From assembly GCF_000876015.1 (NCBI RefSeq), contig NZ_BBQM01000016.1, positions 186,001-250,000 of the forward strand: DNA of 64,000 nucleotides. The letters run 5' to 3'. The position numbers and the translations under genes were made by a program. This DNA comes from Cupriavidus basilensis (GTDB lineage: Bacteria; Pseudomonadota; Gammaproteobacteria; Burkholderiales; Burkholderiaceae). Shown here in pieces: positions 11,811 through 20,232 of the stretch. The notes below the pieces were generated by a model. It was not told where the DNA came from, did not search any database, and worked only from the letters and a program-made list of their open reading frames with translations. Every line of letters starts with the position of its first letter. The first letter of the stretch is position 1.

Positions 11811-11837
11811 TTGACGTTAAACTCAACGCATTATAGG
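11811..11837 (+). promoter_or_regulatory. Candidate higBA promoter/operator
   Basis: TTGACG (11811-11816) and TATAGG (11832-11837) are separated by 15 bases. The block TTGA-CGTTAAAC-TCAA inside it is a dyad that could be the HigA operator, as expected for an autoregulated pair. The -10 would place transcription start only a few bases before the higB ATG, so the message would be nearly leaderless; a different start is possible. Confidence 0.4.
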
Positions 11838-11846
11838 ATCGTCACC

Positions 11847-12128
11847 ATGATTCGAAGCTTCGCCAGCAAGGCCACCGCAGCGGTGTACGCCGGCAAGTTC
11901 GTCAGCAGCCTCCCGCGCGAGATCCAGCGGGCCGCGTTCCGCAAGCTCGAGATGCTCGACGCGGCGGCCGTGCTCGAGGACCTGCGGGCGCCGCTGGCCA
12001 ACCGGCTGGAGGCGCTCAGGGCTGACCGCCAGGGCCAGTGGAGCATCCGGATCAACGACCAGTGGCGGATCTGTTTCCGCTTTGGCAACGGCGACGTCTA
12101 CGAGGCAGAGATCACCGACTATCACTGA
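11847..12128 (+). CDS. higB: HigB-type toxin (RelE/ParE superfamily mRNA interferase)
   Basis: A 93-residue basic protein of the HigB (plasmid-maintenance killer) family, which cleaves mRNA on the ribosome. The start is the ATG preceded by TAGGA; an earlier in-frame ATG would add 12 unrelated residues and overlap the promoter. Typical features are SLPREIQRAAFRKLEMLDAA in the first half, DLRAPLANRLEALRADRQGQ, and the C-terminal QWSIRINDQWRICFRF followed by EAEITDYH. The toxin gene precedes the antitoxin gene, the usual higBA order. The pair lies between two converging sulfur operons. Confidence 0.9.
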   Translation: MIRSFASKATAAVYAGKFVSSLPREIQRAAFRKLEMLDAAAVLEDLRAPLANRLEALRADRQGQWSIRINDQWRICFRFGNGDVYEAEITDYH

Positions 12129-12178
12129 CCACGCCGGCCATGCCGTCCATATCGACTACACCGACCATCGAGGCCACC

Positions 12179-12526
12179 ATGACGATCAAGCGCGAGAACC
12201 TGAAGAAGGTCGATTTCTCGGACATCGCCACCGGCGAGAACATCGAGCCGGTCCACCCCGGCGAGATCCTGCGCGAGGATTTCCTCGTGCCCAACAACAT
12301 GACGGCGCATGCCCTGGCGATGGCCCTGCACGTACCGGCGCCGCGCATCAACGACATCGTGCGCTGCCGTCGCGCCATCTCGCCCGAGACGGCGCTGCGC
12401 CTGGCGCGGTACTTCGGCACCACGCCGGAATTCTGGGCCAGCCTGCAGGCGGCCTATGACCTGCGCGTGGCGCTGGCGGCCTCCGGCGAGGCGATCGCCC
12501 GCGAGGTCGTGCCGCTGGCGGCCTGA
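12179..12526 (+). CDS. higA: HigA-type antitoxin (XRE-family HTH)
   Basis: A 115-residue antitoxin and autorepressor that neutralises HigB. PVHPGEILREDFLVPNNMTA followed by ALAMALHVPAPRINDIVRCR is the standard HigA/VapI helix-turn-helix, and ALRLARYFGTTPEFWASLQA follows as in most HigA proteins. The ATG at 12179 has GAGG nine to six bases upstream; another in-frame ATG 13 codons earlier is possible. It starts 50 bp after higB, slightly wider than usual, with no separate promoter evident. Confidence 0.9.
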   Translation: MTIKRENLKKVDFSDIATGENIEPVHPGEILREDFLVPNNMTAHALAMALHVPAPRINDIVRCRRAISPETALRLARYFGTTPEFWASLQAAYDLRVALAASGEAIAREVVPLAA

Positions 12527-12571
12527 CCGCGCGGGCCGCCGGCCCGCCAGGGAACCGCGCCCGTCCCCCGC

Positions 12572-13813
12572 TCAGGCCGCCTTGGCCCCCACCGACCAGT
12601 AATAGGTCGGCGCGGCGCCGTTGATGGCGTTGTCCCCGACCGCCCTTGCCTTGTAGATGGCCGGGTTGTGCGAGGCCAGCGTGCGCGCGTTGCGCCAATG
12701 GCGGTCCAGCCGGCGGCTTTCGTCGAGGGCCGAGGCGCCGCCGATGTCGAACAGGCGCGTGGCGGCCGCCAGCACGAGGTCCGGTATCACCGCCTGGGCC
12801 TTGGCGGCGCGCAGCTCCACCTCGTCGAGCAGGGCCGTGGACGCCGGTTCGCCGCGCAGGCGCGCGCGCTCCACCTCGCCGAGGCCCTGCGCCACCGCCG
12901 CCACCGTGCTGGCCGCGACGAAAGCGGTACCGCCGAGCTGGCCCACCACCTGCTGCACCAGCGGGTCCTCGGCCGGCGTGGCGCCGCTGCCGTGGCTGTA
13001 GACGCGCCGGCGGGCGCGCACGAAGGCGGCGGCGTCGCGCTCCACCGCGCGCGCGATGCCCGCCAGCGTGGCGAGGTGCACGAGCTGGAAGAAGGCGGTC
13101 ATCGGCGTGGGCACATTGCGCGGGAAGCTGATCACCTGGTCGTCGCCGACCGCCACGGCGTCGAAGCGCGTGGTGCCCGAGCCGGTCAGGCGCTGGCCGA
13201 AGCCGCGCCAGTCGTCGACGCGCTCGATGCCGGCGGCATCGGCCGGCACCAGCACGTTGACCGTATCGACAACATCGGGCTGGCCGGCGTCGCCGACGCG
13301 GTTGGCCGCCACCGCGATCCAGTCCGCGTAGAGCGTGCCGGTGCTGTAGAACTTCTCGCCGTCGAGCCGCCAGCCCTGTCCGTTGGACGCATCGCGCGCG
13401 AGCGTGGTGCGGTGGCGGCCCAGCGCGCCCTCGCCGGTCTCGGTGGTGGCGTTGCCGAAGATCGCGCCCTGCGCCACCAGCCGCAGCCAGCGCTCGCGCT
13501 GCGCGGGCGCCACCTCGGCATGGAGGCGTTCGACGAAACCGAAATGCGCGCGCAGGATCTGCGGCAGGTTGGAATCCGCCTCGCCCAGCTCGATCAGCAG
13601 TTCGGCCAGTTGCTCGGGCGAGGCGCCGAGCCCGCCCAGCGCCACCGGCACCCGCAGCGCGCCGAAACCGGCCGCGCGCAGCCGCTGCACGGCATCGAAG
13701 GCCAGTTCGCGCGTGTGCTCGCGCTCGGCCGCGCGTTCGGCGATCTCGGCAAACAGCGGGCGGAAGCGGGCGGCCAGTTCGGCCGGGGCCGGGTAGACAA
13801 GTGGTTCAGGCAT
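12572..13813 (-). CDS. SfnB/DszC-like acyl-CoA dehydrogenase-fold flavoenzyme, third copy
   Basis: A 413-residue flavoprotein related to the two sfnB-type genes on the other strand. Shared marks are WRLDGEKFYSTGTLYADW, ERVDDWRGFGQRLTGSGT and a C-terminal RHWRNARTLASHNPAIYK, where the family's THTLHDPVRWK is replaced by LASHNPAIYK. It uses LPQILRAHFGFVERLHAE where the others have GQIPQNHF. These changes suggest a different substrate or acyl acceptor. The ATG is chosen from alignment of the conserved N-terminus; no good ribosome site is visible. It is 43 bp downstream of the sfnR-type gene and is the last gene of the minus-strand operon. Confidence 0.82.
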   Translation of the reverse strand: MPEPLVYPAPAELAARFRPLFAEIAERAAEREHTRELAFDAVQRLRAAGFGALRVPVALGGLGASPEQLAELLIELGEADSNLPQILRAHFGFVERLHAEVAPAQRERWLRLVAQGAIFGNATTETGEGALGRHRTTLARDASNGQGWRLDGEKFYSTGTLYADWIAVAANRVGDAGQPDVVDTVNVLVPADAAGIERVDDWRGFGQRLTGSGTTRFDAVAVGDDQVISFPRNVPTPMTAFFQLVHLATLAGIARAVERDAAAFVRARRRVYSHGSGATPAEDPLVQQVVGQLGGTAFVAASTVAAVAQGLGEVERARLRGEPASTALLDEVELRAAKAQAVIPDLVLAAATRLFDIGGASALDESRRLDRHWRNARTLASHNPAIYKARAVGDNAINGAAPTYYWSVGAKAA

Positions 13814-13856
13814 GGTGGTATTGCGCCAGTGAATGGTTGCGGAATGCCGGCGAGGC

Positions 13857-15119
<1,263 letters not shown>

Positions 15120-15123
15120 GGGC

Positions 15124-16308
15124 TCATGAGTAGAAGGATGGGCTGGGCGCGGCGCCATTCAGGGCCCAGTCGCCAAGCTCGTGGAGCTTGTAGTCGAGCG
15201 GGTCGTGCAGCGACTGCGTGCGCAGGTTGCGCCAGTGGCGGTCGAGCCGCAGCGCGCCGTGCGTGGCGCGCGCGCCGGTGACTTCGAAGATGCGGCTGGC
15301 GAGGTCGAGCCCGGTGCGGGTCGAGGCCACCTTGGCCGCGGCGATGTCGACCGCGAGCGCGCCGCGCGCGTCGGCATCGAGCCGCTCGCCGGCTTGCCAG
15401 GCCCGGTCGAAGTGCGCGGCGGCGCGCTCCACCAGCAGCCGCACGCCTTCCAGGCCGACCCAGAACTCGCCGTAGCGCGCCAGCACGTAAGGATCCTCGG
15501 TGACGTGCGCGGCCTCCGAGCGGAACCACGGGCGCGCCTCGGTCAGCGTGTAGCCGCGCGCCTCCTCGAAAGCGCCTTCGGCGATGCCGAGGAAGGTGTG
15601 GCAGAACACCAGTTGCGCCAGCAGCGGCCGCAGGCACGCGAACGGCGTGCTCAGCGGGCCGGGGTCGAGCAGCAGTTCCTGCGGCTCCACGCGCACGCGC
15701 TCGAACGACATGCTACCGCTGTCGGTCTGGCGCTGGCCGATGCTGTCCCAGTCGTGGTGCGGCGTGATGCCGCTGCGGCTGGTCGGCAGCGCCGCGATCA
15801 GCAGGCGGCGGCTGCCCTCTTCCAGCGCCGAGGCCACCAGCATCTCGGAATCGATGGCGCCGGAGCAGAAACTCTTCTTGCCGGAAAACTCGTGACAGCC
15901 CTCGCCGCGGCTGGCCACGGTGCGCGTGTCGAGCGGGTTCAGCGCGTTGCCCCAGAACCAGCCACGCAGCGCGGTCTGCTCCCACCACGGGCGCCACTGG
16001 CCGGCGTTGCCGAACAGCCGCAGCGTGGCCAGCGTCAGGTGGTGGAAGCCGTAGACGTGGGCCAGCGAGGCATCGGCGCGGGCCAGCGTGCGCACCACGG
16101 CCAGCATGTCGGCCCAGTTGCCGCCCAGCCCGCCGAGTTCCGCGGGAATGGTCAGGGCCAGCAGGCCGCTGGCGCGCAGCGCGTCGCGCTCGGCCTTGGG
16201 CGTGCCGCCGCGCGCGTCGCGCTCGGCCGCGGTCTGGGCGAAGTCGCGCGCCAGCGCCTGCGCCGTGCGGCGCGGGTCCAGCGGCACCACGCGGGGGCGC
16301 ACGCTCAT
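15124..16308 (-). CDS. Acyl-CoA dehydrogenase-fold flavoenzyme, DszC/SfnB-like
   Basis: A 394-residue member of the same fold, the fourth in this cluster. The N-terminal helical domain contains [20 protein letters not shown] and [17 protein letters not shown]. The middle has [18 protein letters not shown] and [16 protein letters not shown], equivalent to the (V/I)DDW-x2-FGQR-x-T-x-SGS block of SfnB. The C-terminus [18 protein letters not shown] aligns with the RNARTHTLHDP signature. It overlaps the ssuD gene by four bases (ATGA), implying that it works together with the SsuD-type monooxygenase. The substrate is unknown. Confidence 0.82.
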   Translation of the reverse strand: MSVRPRVVPLDPRRTAQALARDFAQTAAERDARGGTPKAERDALRASGLLALTIPAELGGLGGNWADMLAVVRTLARADASLAHVYGFHHLTLATLRLFGNAGQWRPWWEQTALRGWFWGNALNPLDTRTVASRGEGCHEFSGKKSFCSGAIDSEMLVASALEEGSRRLLIAALPTSRSGITPHHDWDSIGQRQTDSGSMSFERVRVEPQELLLDPGPLSTPFACLRPLLAQLVFCHTFLGIAEGAFEEARGYTLTEARPWFRSEAAHVTEDPYVLARYGEFWVGLEGVRLLVERAAAHFDRAWQAGERLDADARGALAVDIAAAKVASTRTGLDLASRIFEVTGARATHGALRLDRHWRNLRTQSLHDPLDYKLHELGDWALNGAAPSPSFYS

Positions 16309-17453
16309 GCCGTGGCCTTGCCGCCGGGCAGCACGTCGTTGGCGATCATCTCGCCGAACGGCCCGGTCAGGTTGGTGGCGCCGCCGCGCGCCAGGCTCGC
16401 ATACGGCTCGGGCAGCAGCGGGAACACCAGCTCGGCGAAGCGGTAGGCTTCCTCCAGGTGCGGGTAGCCCGAGAAGATGAAGCTCTCGATGCCGAGGTCG
16501 GCATACTCCTTGATGCGCGCCGCGACTTCCTGCGGATTGCCGACCAGCGCGGTGCCGGCGCCGCCGCGCACCAGGCCCACGCCGGCCCACAGGTTGGGAT
16601 AGATCTCGAGCTGGTCGCGGCGCCCGCCGTGCAGTTGCGCCATGCGGCGCTGGCCGACCGAGTCGAAGCGCGCGAACGACTTCTGCGCGGCGGCGATGGT
16701 TTCGTCCGAGATCCGCGCGATCAGTTCGTCCGCGGCGCGCCACGCTTCCTCGCTGGTATGGCGCACGATCACGTGCAGCCGCACGCCGAAGCGCACCGTG
16801 CGCCCGAGCCGCGCGGCGCGCTCGCGCACGTCGGCGATCTTCTGCGCCACCGCGGCCGGCGGCTCGCCCCAGCTCAGGTAGACGTCGACCTGCTCGGCCG
16901 CCAGTTCGTGCGCTGCTTCCGACGAGCCGCCGAAGTACAGCGGCGGATACGGGCGCTGCACCGGCGGATAGAGCGCCTTGGCGTTCTCCACCTTGATGTG
17001 CTCGCCCTCGAAGTGCACCGCCTCGCCTTCGAGCACGCGGCGCCACACGCGCAGGAACTCGGCCGAGGCCGCGTAGCGCTGGCTGTGGTCCAGGTAGAGG
17101 CCGTCGCCGCGGTTCTCGTCGGGGTCGCCGCCGGTCACCACGTTGATCAGCAGGCGGCCGTTGGTGATGCGGTCCAGCGTGGCCGCCATGCGCGCCGACA
17201 CCGTGGGCGAGATGATGCCCGGGCGGATCGCCACCAGGTAGCGCAGCCGCTCGGTCCACGGCGCCACCGCCGAGGCGATCACCCACGAGTCCTCGCAGGA
17301 GCGGCCGGTGGGAATCAGCACGCCGTAGTAGCCGAGGTCGTCCGCGGCCTGCGCGATCTGCTTCAGGTAGCGCAGCGAGACCGGCCGCGCGCCCTCGGTG
17401 GTGCCGAGGTAGTGTCCGTCGCCATGCGTGGGAAGGAACCAGAATACGTTCAT
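16305..17453 (-). CDS. ssuD: FMNH2-dependent alkanesulfonate monooxygenase, SsuD type
   Basis: A 382-residue luciferase-like monooxygenase that cleaves alkanesulfonates to an aldehyde and sulfite. The N-terminus [17 protein letters not shown] and the segments [60 protein letters not shown] and [20 protein letters not shown] closely follow Ssu[16 protein letters not shown] and the C-terminal [20 protein letters not shown] also fit. Length matches the family (~380). The FMN reductase gene lies 14 bp upstream, giving an SsuE-SsuD pair, but no ssuABC transporter is attached; the two ABC systems on the other strand may serve instead. Confidence 0.92.
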   Translation of the reverse strand: MNVFWFLPTHGDGHYLGTTEGARPVSLRYLKQIAQAADDLGYYGVLIPTGRSCEDSWVIASAVAPWTERLRYLVAIRPGIISPTVSARMAATLDRITNGRLLINVVTGGDPDENRGDGLYLDHSQRYAASAEFLRVWRRVLEGEAVHFEGEHIKVENAKALYPPVQRPYPPLYFGGSSEAAHELAAEQVDVYLSWGEPPAAVAQKIADVRERAARLGRTVRFGVRLHVIVRHTSEEAWRAADELIARISDETIAAAQKSFARFDSVGQRRMAQLHGGRRDQLEIYPNLWAGVGLVRGGAGTALVGNPQEVAARIKEYADLGIESFIFSGYPHLEEAYRFAELVFPLLPEPYASLARGGATNLTGPFGEMIANDVLPGGKATA

Positions 17454-17467
17454 CGCCGGTGCGTTCC

Positions 17468-18034
17468 TCAGGCGACGCGCTGCAGCGCCGTGCGCCGGTG
17501 CTCGGCGAACAGCGGCGCCGCGCGGTCGGCGGCCAGGCGGATGCGCTCGGCCAGCGCCGGGCTGCTCACCTGGTAGTGCTCGAACTCGCCCGGGCTGCCG
17601 TACACGCCGATCGGCAGCGTCAGCGCCTGCATGAAGCCGAACAGCGGGCGCAACTGGTGCTCGAGCACCAGCGCATGGCGGTCGCTGCCGCCGGTGGCGG
17701 CCAGCAGCACCGGCTTGTCGACCAGCGCTTCCTGCCCGATCAGGTCGAACAGATGCTTGAAATGGCCCGGATAGGAGCCGCGGTAGACCGGCGCGGCCAC
17801 CAGCAGCAGGTCCGCCGCCTCGATCGCCGCCAGCTCGGCCTCGATCTCGGCCGGCAGCTCCGCGCGCGTCAGCGCGCCGCCCAGCGGGCGGGCGATGTCG
17901 CCGAGGTTGACGATGCGGCTCTCGATCACGAGCCGCGTGTCGAGCTCGGCCAGCAGGGCCTGGACCAGCGCCAGGGTACGCGAGGGTTGCTGCGCGCTGC
18001 CGTTGACGGCAACTACGTTCAGCGGTTTAGCCAT
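17468..18034 (-). CDS. ssuE: NAD(P)H-dependent FMN reductase, SsuE/MsuE type
   Basis: A 188-residue flavodoxin-fold reductase that supplies FMNH2 to the two-component monooxygenases of the cluster. The ATG has an excellent AGGAGATT site 7 bases upstream; longer frames upstream are spurious. Landmarks are [20 protein letters not shown] near the N-terminus (phosphate-binding loop), [40 protein letters not shown] and [19 protein letters not shown], the last two typical of SsuE/MsuE. It is the first gene of the minus-strand operon, which then contains ssuD, a DszC-like gene, sfnR and an sfnB relative. Confidence 0.9.
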   Translation of the reverse strand: MAKPLNVVAVNGSAQQPSRTLALVQALLAELDTRLVIESRIVNLGDIARPLGGALTRAELPAEIEAELAAIEAADLLLVAAPVYRGSYPGHFKHLFDLIGQEALVDKPVLLAATGGSDRHALVLEHQLRPLFGFMQALTLPIGVYGSPGEFEHYQVSSPALAERIRLAADRAAPLFAEHRRTALQRVA

Positions 18035-18120
18035 TGGGAAAATCTCCTGTGGAATGCATCCGGATGGGCGCGGCGGCAACGCCGCCGGGCTCGCCTGCGC
18101 GAGCGCCTGTGGGTGGACAA

Positions 18121-18136
18121 GGCAAGAAGCAAGCCC
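18121..18136 (-). promoter_or_regulatory. Candidate sigma-54 (-24/-12) promoter for the ssuE operon
   Basis: Read on the minus strand the sequence is GGGCTTGCTTCTTGCC: a -24 GG(C), ten bases, then the -12 GC inside a perfect TTGC. Compared with TGGCAC-N5-TTGCA it keeps GGC and TTGC and differs at the flanking T, AC and last A. It lies ~85-100 bp before the ssuE start, a sensible distance, and the operon itself encodes a sigma-54 activator. Confidence 0.4.
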
Positions 18137-18270
18137 GGCGCGCGCGGCCGCGATCGGCGCCGTTCGCGGCCCTGTTCGCGACCATTTCCGGCCTTTCTCG
18201 CGGCCATCCGTGGTTTCGCGCGGCAGCGTCGCCGCCATCGCGCGGCGGCTGCGGGCACAGCTTGTTGAAT

Positions 18271-18292
18271 CGCTGTTGCGCCGGCAACAGCG
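18271..18292. promoter_or_regulatory. 22-bp perfect dyad upstream of the ssuE operon
   Basis: CGCTGTTG and CAACAGCG are perfect complements separated by CGCCGG. The dyad sits ~150 bp upstream of the candidate -24/-12 promoter, where enhancer sites of sigma-54 activators usually lie. It is a candidate binding site for the SfnR-type protein (inference), or alternatively a simple hairpin in the spacer. Confidence 0.4.
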
Positions 18293-18556
18293 GGCGCGCG
18301 CGCCTGCGGCGAGGGAAAACGGCGAGCGCGGCGCACAGCCGCGCCGGGGGCGGGAAGAACATGATTCGGGATGGGGGCCGGCCGTGGGACATCGTGGCGC
18401 AAGCCGCCACGGACCGGCCGGCTTGCCAGGCTCACACGATAGCCGAGCGGCACGCCGCGCCGAAGCGCGCATTTCGTCTATGCATAGAGGCACGGTCCGC
18501 ATATGGGTATGCGAACACGGATGCGGCGCGCGTGGCGGCGCCCAGGCGGGCGCGGA
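18293..18556. other. Remainder of the ssuE/cupin spacer, with two small palindromes
   Basis: No gene is supported in the ~520-bp spacer. At its distal end TCTATGCATAGA (18477-18488) is a perfect 12-bp palindrome. CGCATA-TGGG-TATGCG (18498-18513) is a second dyad ten bases further on, about 45 bp from the end of the cupin gene. They may be regulator sites or part of a transcription end for the cupin gene. Confidence 0.35.
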
Positions 18557-18925
18557 TCAGCCCTGCGCGGCCGGGTCGAAATGCACGGCGAGCCAGACCG
18601 AAGGCTGCGCCGCGTCGGTCCACGCCACGCGATGGCGGCAGTGCGCGGGCAGGTGCAGCCAGTCGCCGGGCAGCAGGCGGCGCGCCTGCGCCTCGCCCTC
18701 GATATGCAGGCCGGCGCTGCCGCTGAGCAGCAGCACCCATTCGTCCTGCGCGCTGTCGTACCAGAAGCCGGGCGGGCTGGCCTGCCCGTTCGAGACGATG
18801 CGCTCGATCTTGAGGCCGGGGCGCGCCAGCAAGGCGTCGAAGCGCTCGGCGGCGCGGTCCGCCGGCACGTCGGCCAGAAGATTGCCGTGCGGCACGCCGC
18901 CGGCCGGCTCGTTGGTGGTGTCCAT
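18557..18925 (-). CDS. Small cupin-domain protein
   Basis: A 122-residue single-domain cupin of unknown function. Three ATG codons stand in a row; the third is chosen because the GGAG site ends six bases before it and abuts the first. The core EWVLLLSGSAGLHIEGE and the second motif LLPGDWLHLPAHCRHRVAWT match the two cupin motifs, although the first lacks the usual HxH metal pair. Similar small cupins are annotated as phosphomannose-isomerase-like. Its relation to the sulfur operon downstream is unclear; the two are 520 bp apart. Confidence 0.75.
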   Translation of the reverse strand: MDTTNEPAGGVPHGNLLADVPADRAAERFDALLARPGLKIERIVSNGQASPPGFWYDSAQDEWVLLLSGSAGLHIEGEAQARRLLPGDWLHLPAHCRHRVAWTDAAQPSVWLAVHFDPAAQG

Positions 18926-18993
18926 CATCATCTCCGCACTGGCCGGCGGCGCCGGCCTCCGCCATTGTGCCGGTTTGCGCCGGCGCCGTGCGT

Positions 18994-19047
<54 letters not shown>

Positions 19048-19057
19048 GGCGCGGCGC

Positions 19058-19834
19058 TCAGCGGCCCGGCAGATGCGGCAGCCCTTCGTTTTCCGCCAGC
19101 ATGAGCTGGTGGGCCTGGCGGGCCGACTTGTTGAGCTGGGCCTGCGCCGCGACGCGCAGGCCTTCGAGCCGGGTCAGTTCCCGCCGCACCTGCTGCTGGC
19201 GCGCGTTCAGCGCCTGCTCCTGCAGCGCCACGCGCTGCAGGTCGCTGCGCAGCCGCTCCGCCCGTTGCTCGGACTGCTCGAACAGGCGCGCGAGATGCGC
19301 GTTGCGGGCCTTGACCAGCGCGCAGCGCGCCTCGCCCTCGGCCCAGCGCCGCGCGCGCTCCTCGAAATGGGTGAACACCGATTCGCTGGTCTCGTGGTCG
19401 GGACAGGCCATCACGCGCCACGGCGAGCCGTCCTGGTAGAGCACGGTGTAGAACACCATCTCGGCGGCGTGGAAAAACAGCACCACCGAATAGCCGAAAC
19501 TGCGGAACACGCGGAATTCCGTCAGCGCGTCCTGCTCGGCAAGCCGCTCGAAGCCGGCGATGTCCGCCACCTTGACGGCGCGCGCGCCCGGCTGGGCGGC
19601 GGACGCCACCGGCATCAGGCGCGGGAACTGGCGCTGGCCTTCGCGCGCGTCAGCCTGGCCCGGAGCGGGCTGCGCCGGTCCGATGATGGCGTCGATGGCA
19701 TCGGCCGCGTCCAGGGTGTCGATATTCTCGACCGCCCCGGCGGCGGCGCCCGCGAGCGCTTCGCCGAGGATCTGCCTCAGCGTGGACGGCTCATCGGCGT
19801 CCACGTCCATGTACGGTTCGGCGATCTGCTTCAC
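19058..19834 (-). CDS. Coiled-coil protein, DUF2968-like
   Basis: A 258-residue protein of unknown function. The GTG start has GGAG five bases upstream and begins MKQIAEPYMDVDADEPSTLR. A conserved central part (VFRSFGYSVVLFFHAAEMVF, then YQDGSPWRVMACPDHETSES) precedes a long charged helix, residues ~170-250, rich in Arg/Gln/Glu/Leu (AERLRSDLQRVALQEQALNA, RQQQVRRELTRLEGLRVAAQ) that should form a coiled coil. This architecture resembles DUF2968 proteins of Burkholderiales, an assignment from memory. No signal peptide or membrane segment is evident. A small gene lies 41 bp upstream on the same strand. Confidence 0.65.
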   Translation of the reverse strand: MKQIAEPYMDVDADEPSTLRQILGEALAGAAAGAVENIDTLDAADAIDAIIGPAQPAPGQADAREGQRQFPRLMPVASAAQPGARAVKVADIAGFERLAEQDALTEFRVFRSFGYSVVLFFHAAEMVFYTVLYQDGSPWRVMACPDHETSESVFTHFEERARRWAEGEARCALVKARNAHLARLFEQSEQRAERLRSDLQRVALQEQALNARQQQVRRELTRLEGLRVAAQAQLNKSARQAHQLMLAENEGLPHLPGR

Positions 19835-19875
19835 TGGAGCTCCTTGCGCGCGATGGAGGATGGGCCAGGCGGGCG

Positions 19876-20055
19876 TCAGTCCCACTGCCGCTGCAGCGCG
19901 CAGCGCTGCTGGCTTGCCGCGACCGCCTTCTGTTCGCACTCGGCGACCACCCGCAGCGTGGCCTCCTGCAGCAGCGAGCCCTGCGTCAGCACGCTGGCGA
20001 ACGCCTTGAGCTCGTCGAGCGAAAGGGAAACGGGGAGGACTGGTTCTTCGCCCAT
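19876..20055 (-). CDS. Small hypothetical protein (59 aa)
   Basis: A short acidic/helical protein starting MGEEPVLPVSLSLDELKAFA and ending AASQQRCALQRQWD. A longer version with 21 more residues is possible from an upstream ATG, but that extension looks non-coding. It is placed just upstream of, and in the same direction as, the coiled-coil gene, which suggests a two-gene unit. I do not recognise a family. Confidence 0.45.
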   Translation of the reverse strand: MGEEPVLPVSLSLDELKAFASVLTQGSLLQEATLRVVAECEQKAVAASQQRCALQRQWD

Positions 20056-20232
20056 GCTGGCCTGCCGAAGTTCGATCGTTCCAGCATAGGGGAGGCGGCG
20101 CGGCATCCAGCCGGACATTAGCGGGGGAAAGACGGCGTTATTCGGCCATTGCGCGCGGGATGTGCGGCTTGTGGCATGCGTGGGCGGCGAGGCGCCGATT
20201 GCCGCTGTGCGGCTTTCTCCCCTCGTCCGCCC

